Positions 63,804-64,000 of a stretch of DNA of 64,000 bases are shown here, piece after piece. Source of the stretch: Bacillus gaemokensis (GTDB lineage Bacteria; Bacillota; Bacilli; Bacillales; Bacillaceae_G). The number at the start of each line of letters is the position of its first letter. Position 1 is the stretch's first letter. The position numbers and the translations under genes were made by a program. The stretch covers positions 824,622 through 888,621 of the forward strand of contig NZ_LTAQ01000001.1 in assembly GCF_001590835.1 (NCBI RefSeq). Reading direction: 5' to 3'. The notes beneath the pieces were generated by a model. It did no database searches. It was not told the DNA's origin and worked only from the letters and a program-made list of their open reading frames with translations.

Positions 63804-64000
63804 TTACCTTTGCTTCTCCCCTACATATTCCAAATGCCAGGCATCTTGAATAGATAAGACTGGAGATTCACCTGCATCTTTTGTAAATCGAAGAAGTCCG
63901 TATTCTCCTGCGTAGAATATAGAAGCAGTGATAGGAAAACAAGGGAAGTGCTGATCTTCATCTATAAATACCGGGTTCCCTTCTTTTGTTAAGAAATCAA
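63804..64000 (-). CDS. Unidentified protein, C-terminal part only
   Basis: Minus-strand frame open from the window edge to a TAA (complement of 63804-63806). It reads FLTKEGNPVFIDEDQHFPCF and ends LSIQDAWHLEYVGEKQR. The start lies outside. The family is not recognised from about 65 residues. Codon use looks native and the frame has no stop, so it is likely a real gene. Confidence 0.6.
   Translation of the reverse strand, partial: DFLTKEGNPVFIDEDQHFPCFPITASIFYAGEYGLLRFTKDAGESPVLSIQDAWHLEYVGEKQR

Overview
The window comes from a low-GC Gram-positive spore former of the Bacillus cereus group (cereus/anthracis/thuringiensis). The gene order follows the Bacillus core chromosome: pheS, ysgA, sspI, rplT-rpmI-infC, thrS, ytxC, dnaI-dnaB-nrdR, speD, gapB, coaE, ytaF, mutM, polA, phoR-phoP, mdh-icd-citZ, ytwI, ytvI, fxsA, pyk-pfkA, accA-accD, ytsJ, dnaE, ytrH-ytrI, nrnA, ytpI, ytoI, ytkL. 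Spore genes (sspI, ytrH, ytrI, ytvI, ytaF, ytxC), T-box-controlled synthetases and GTG/TTG starts with strong Shine-Dalgarno sites fit this. Most genes lie on the minus strand. Many printed starts here were moved inward to the codon with the proper ribosome-binding site.

Layout. 1-2.3 kb: 3' part of pheS with its T-box, an rRNA methyltransferase and sspI. 2.4-9.8 kb: an accessory block with an HD protein, a CPBP protease, an IS3-type remnant, a two-gene drug efflux operon opposite its TetR regulator, an M42 aminopeptidase and a dimeric dUTPase. 10-11.4 kb: an alcohol dehydrogenase and the 3' relic of a second copy. 11.4-16 kb: ribosomal protein operon with L20-type leader, thrS with T-box, ytxC. 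16-26 kb: a broken DUF4177 gene, primosome genes, nrdR, speD, gapB, coaE, ytaF, mutM, polA. 26-34 kb: phoPR and the citric-acid-cycle genes. 34-44 kb: glycolysis exit (pyk, pfkA), fatty-acid synthesis entry (accDA), GntR regulator, malic enzyme. 44-54 kb: dnaE, sporulation pair, nrnA, ytoI, ytkL, an M24 peptidase. 54-64 kb: a more strain-variable block with a DUF3221 lipoprotein, DUF2785, an ECF sigma/anti-sigma pair, a small GNAT/cupin operon, ald, a structured repeat, an SDR, a universal stress protein and small unknown genes.

Two themes join the genes. Central carbon: gapB (gluconeogenic), pyk/pfkA (glycolytic), citZ-icd-mdh, malic enzyme, ald and accDA. Replication and repair: dnaI-dnaB, polA, mutM, dnaE, nrdR and dUTPase.

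The most interesting non-coding signals are an array of PhoP-box-like repeats ahead of a TATAAT between phoR and polA, a 14-codon leader ORF plus terminator ahead of accDA, a structured leader ahead of speD, paired CcpN-type sites at gapB, paired palindromes in the efflux/TetR intergenic region, and a palindrome inside the likely citZ promoter. I found no CRISPR array, rRNA, tRNA, prophage or clear novel multi-gene system; the window is mostly conserved chromosome.
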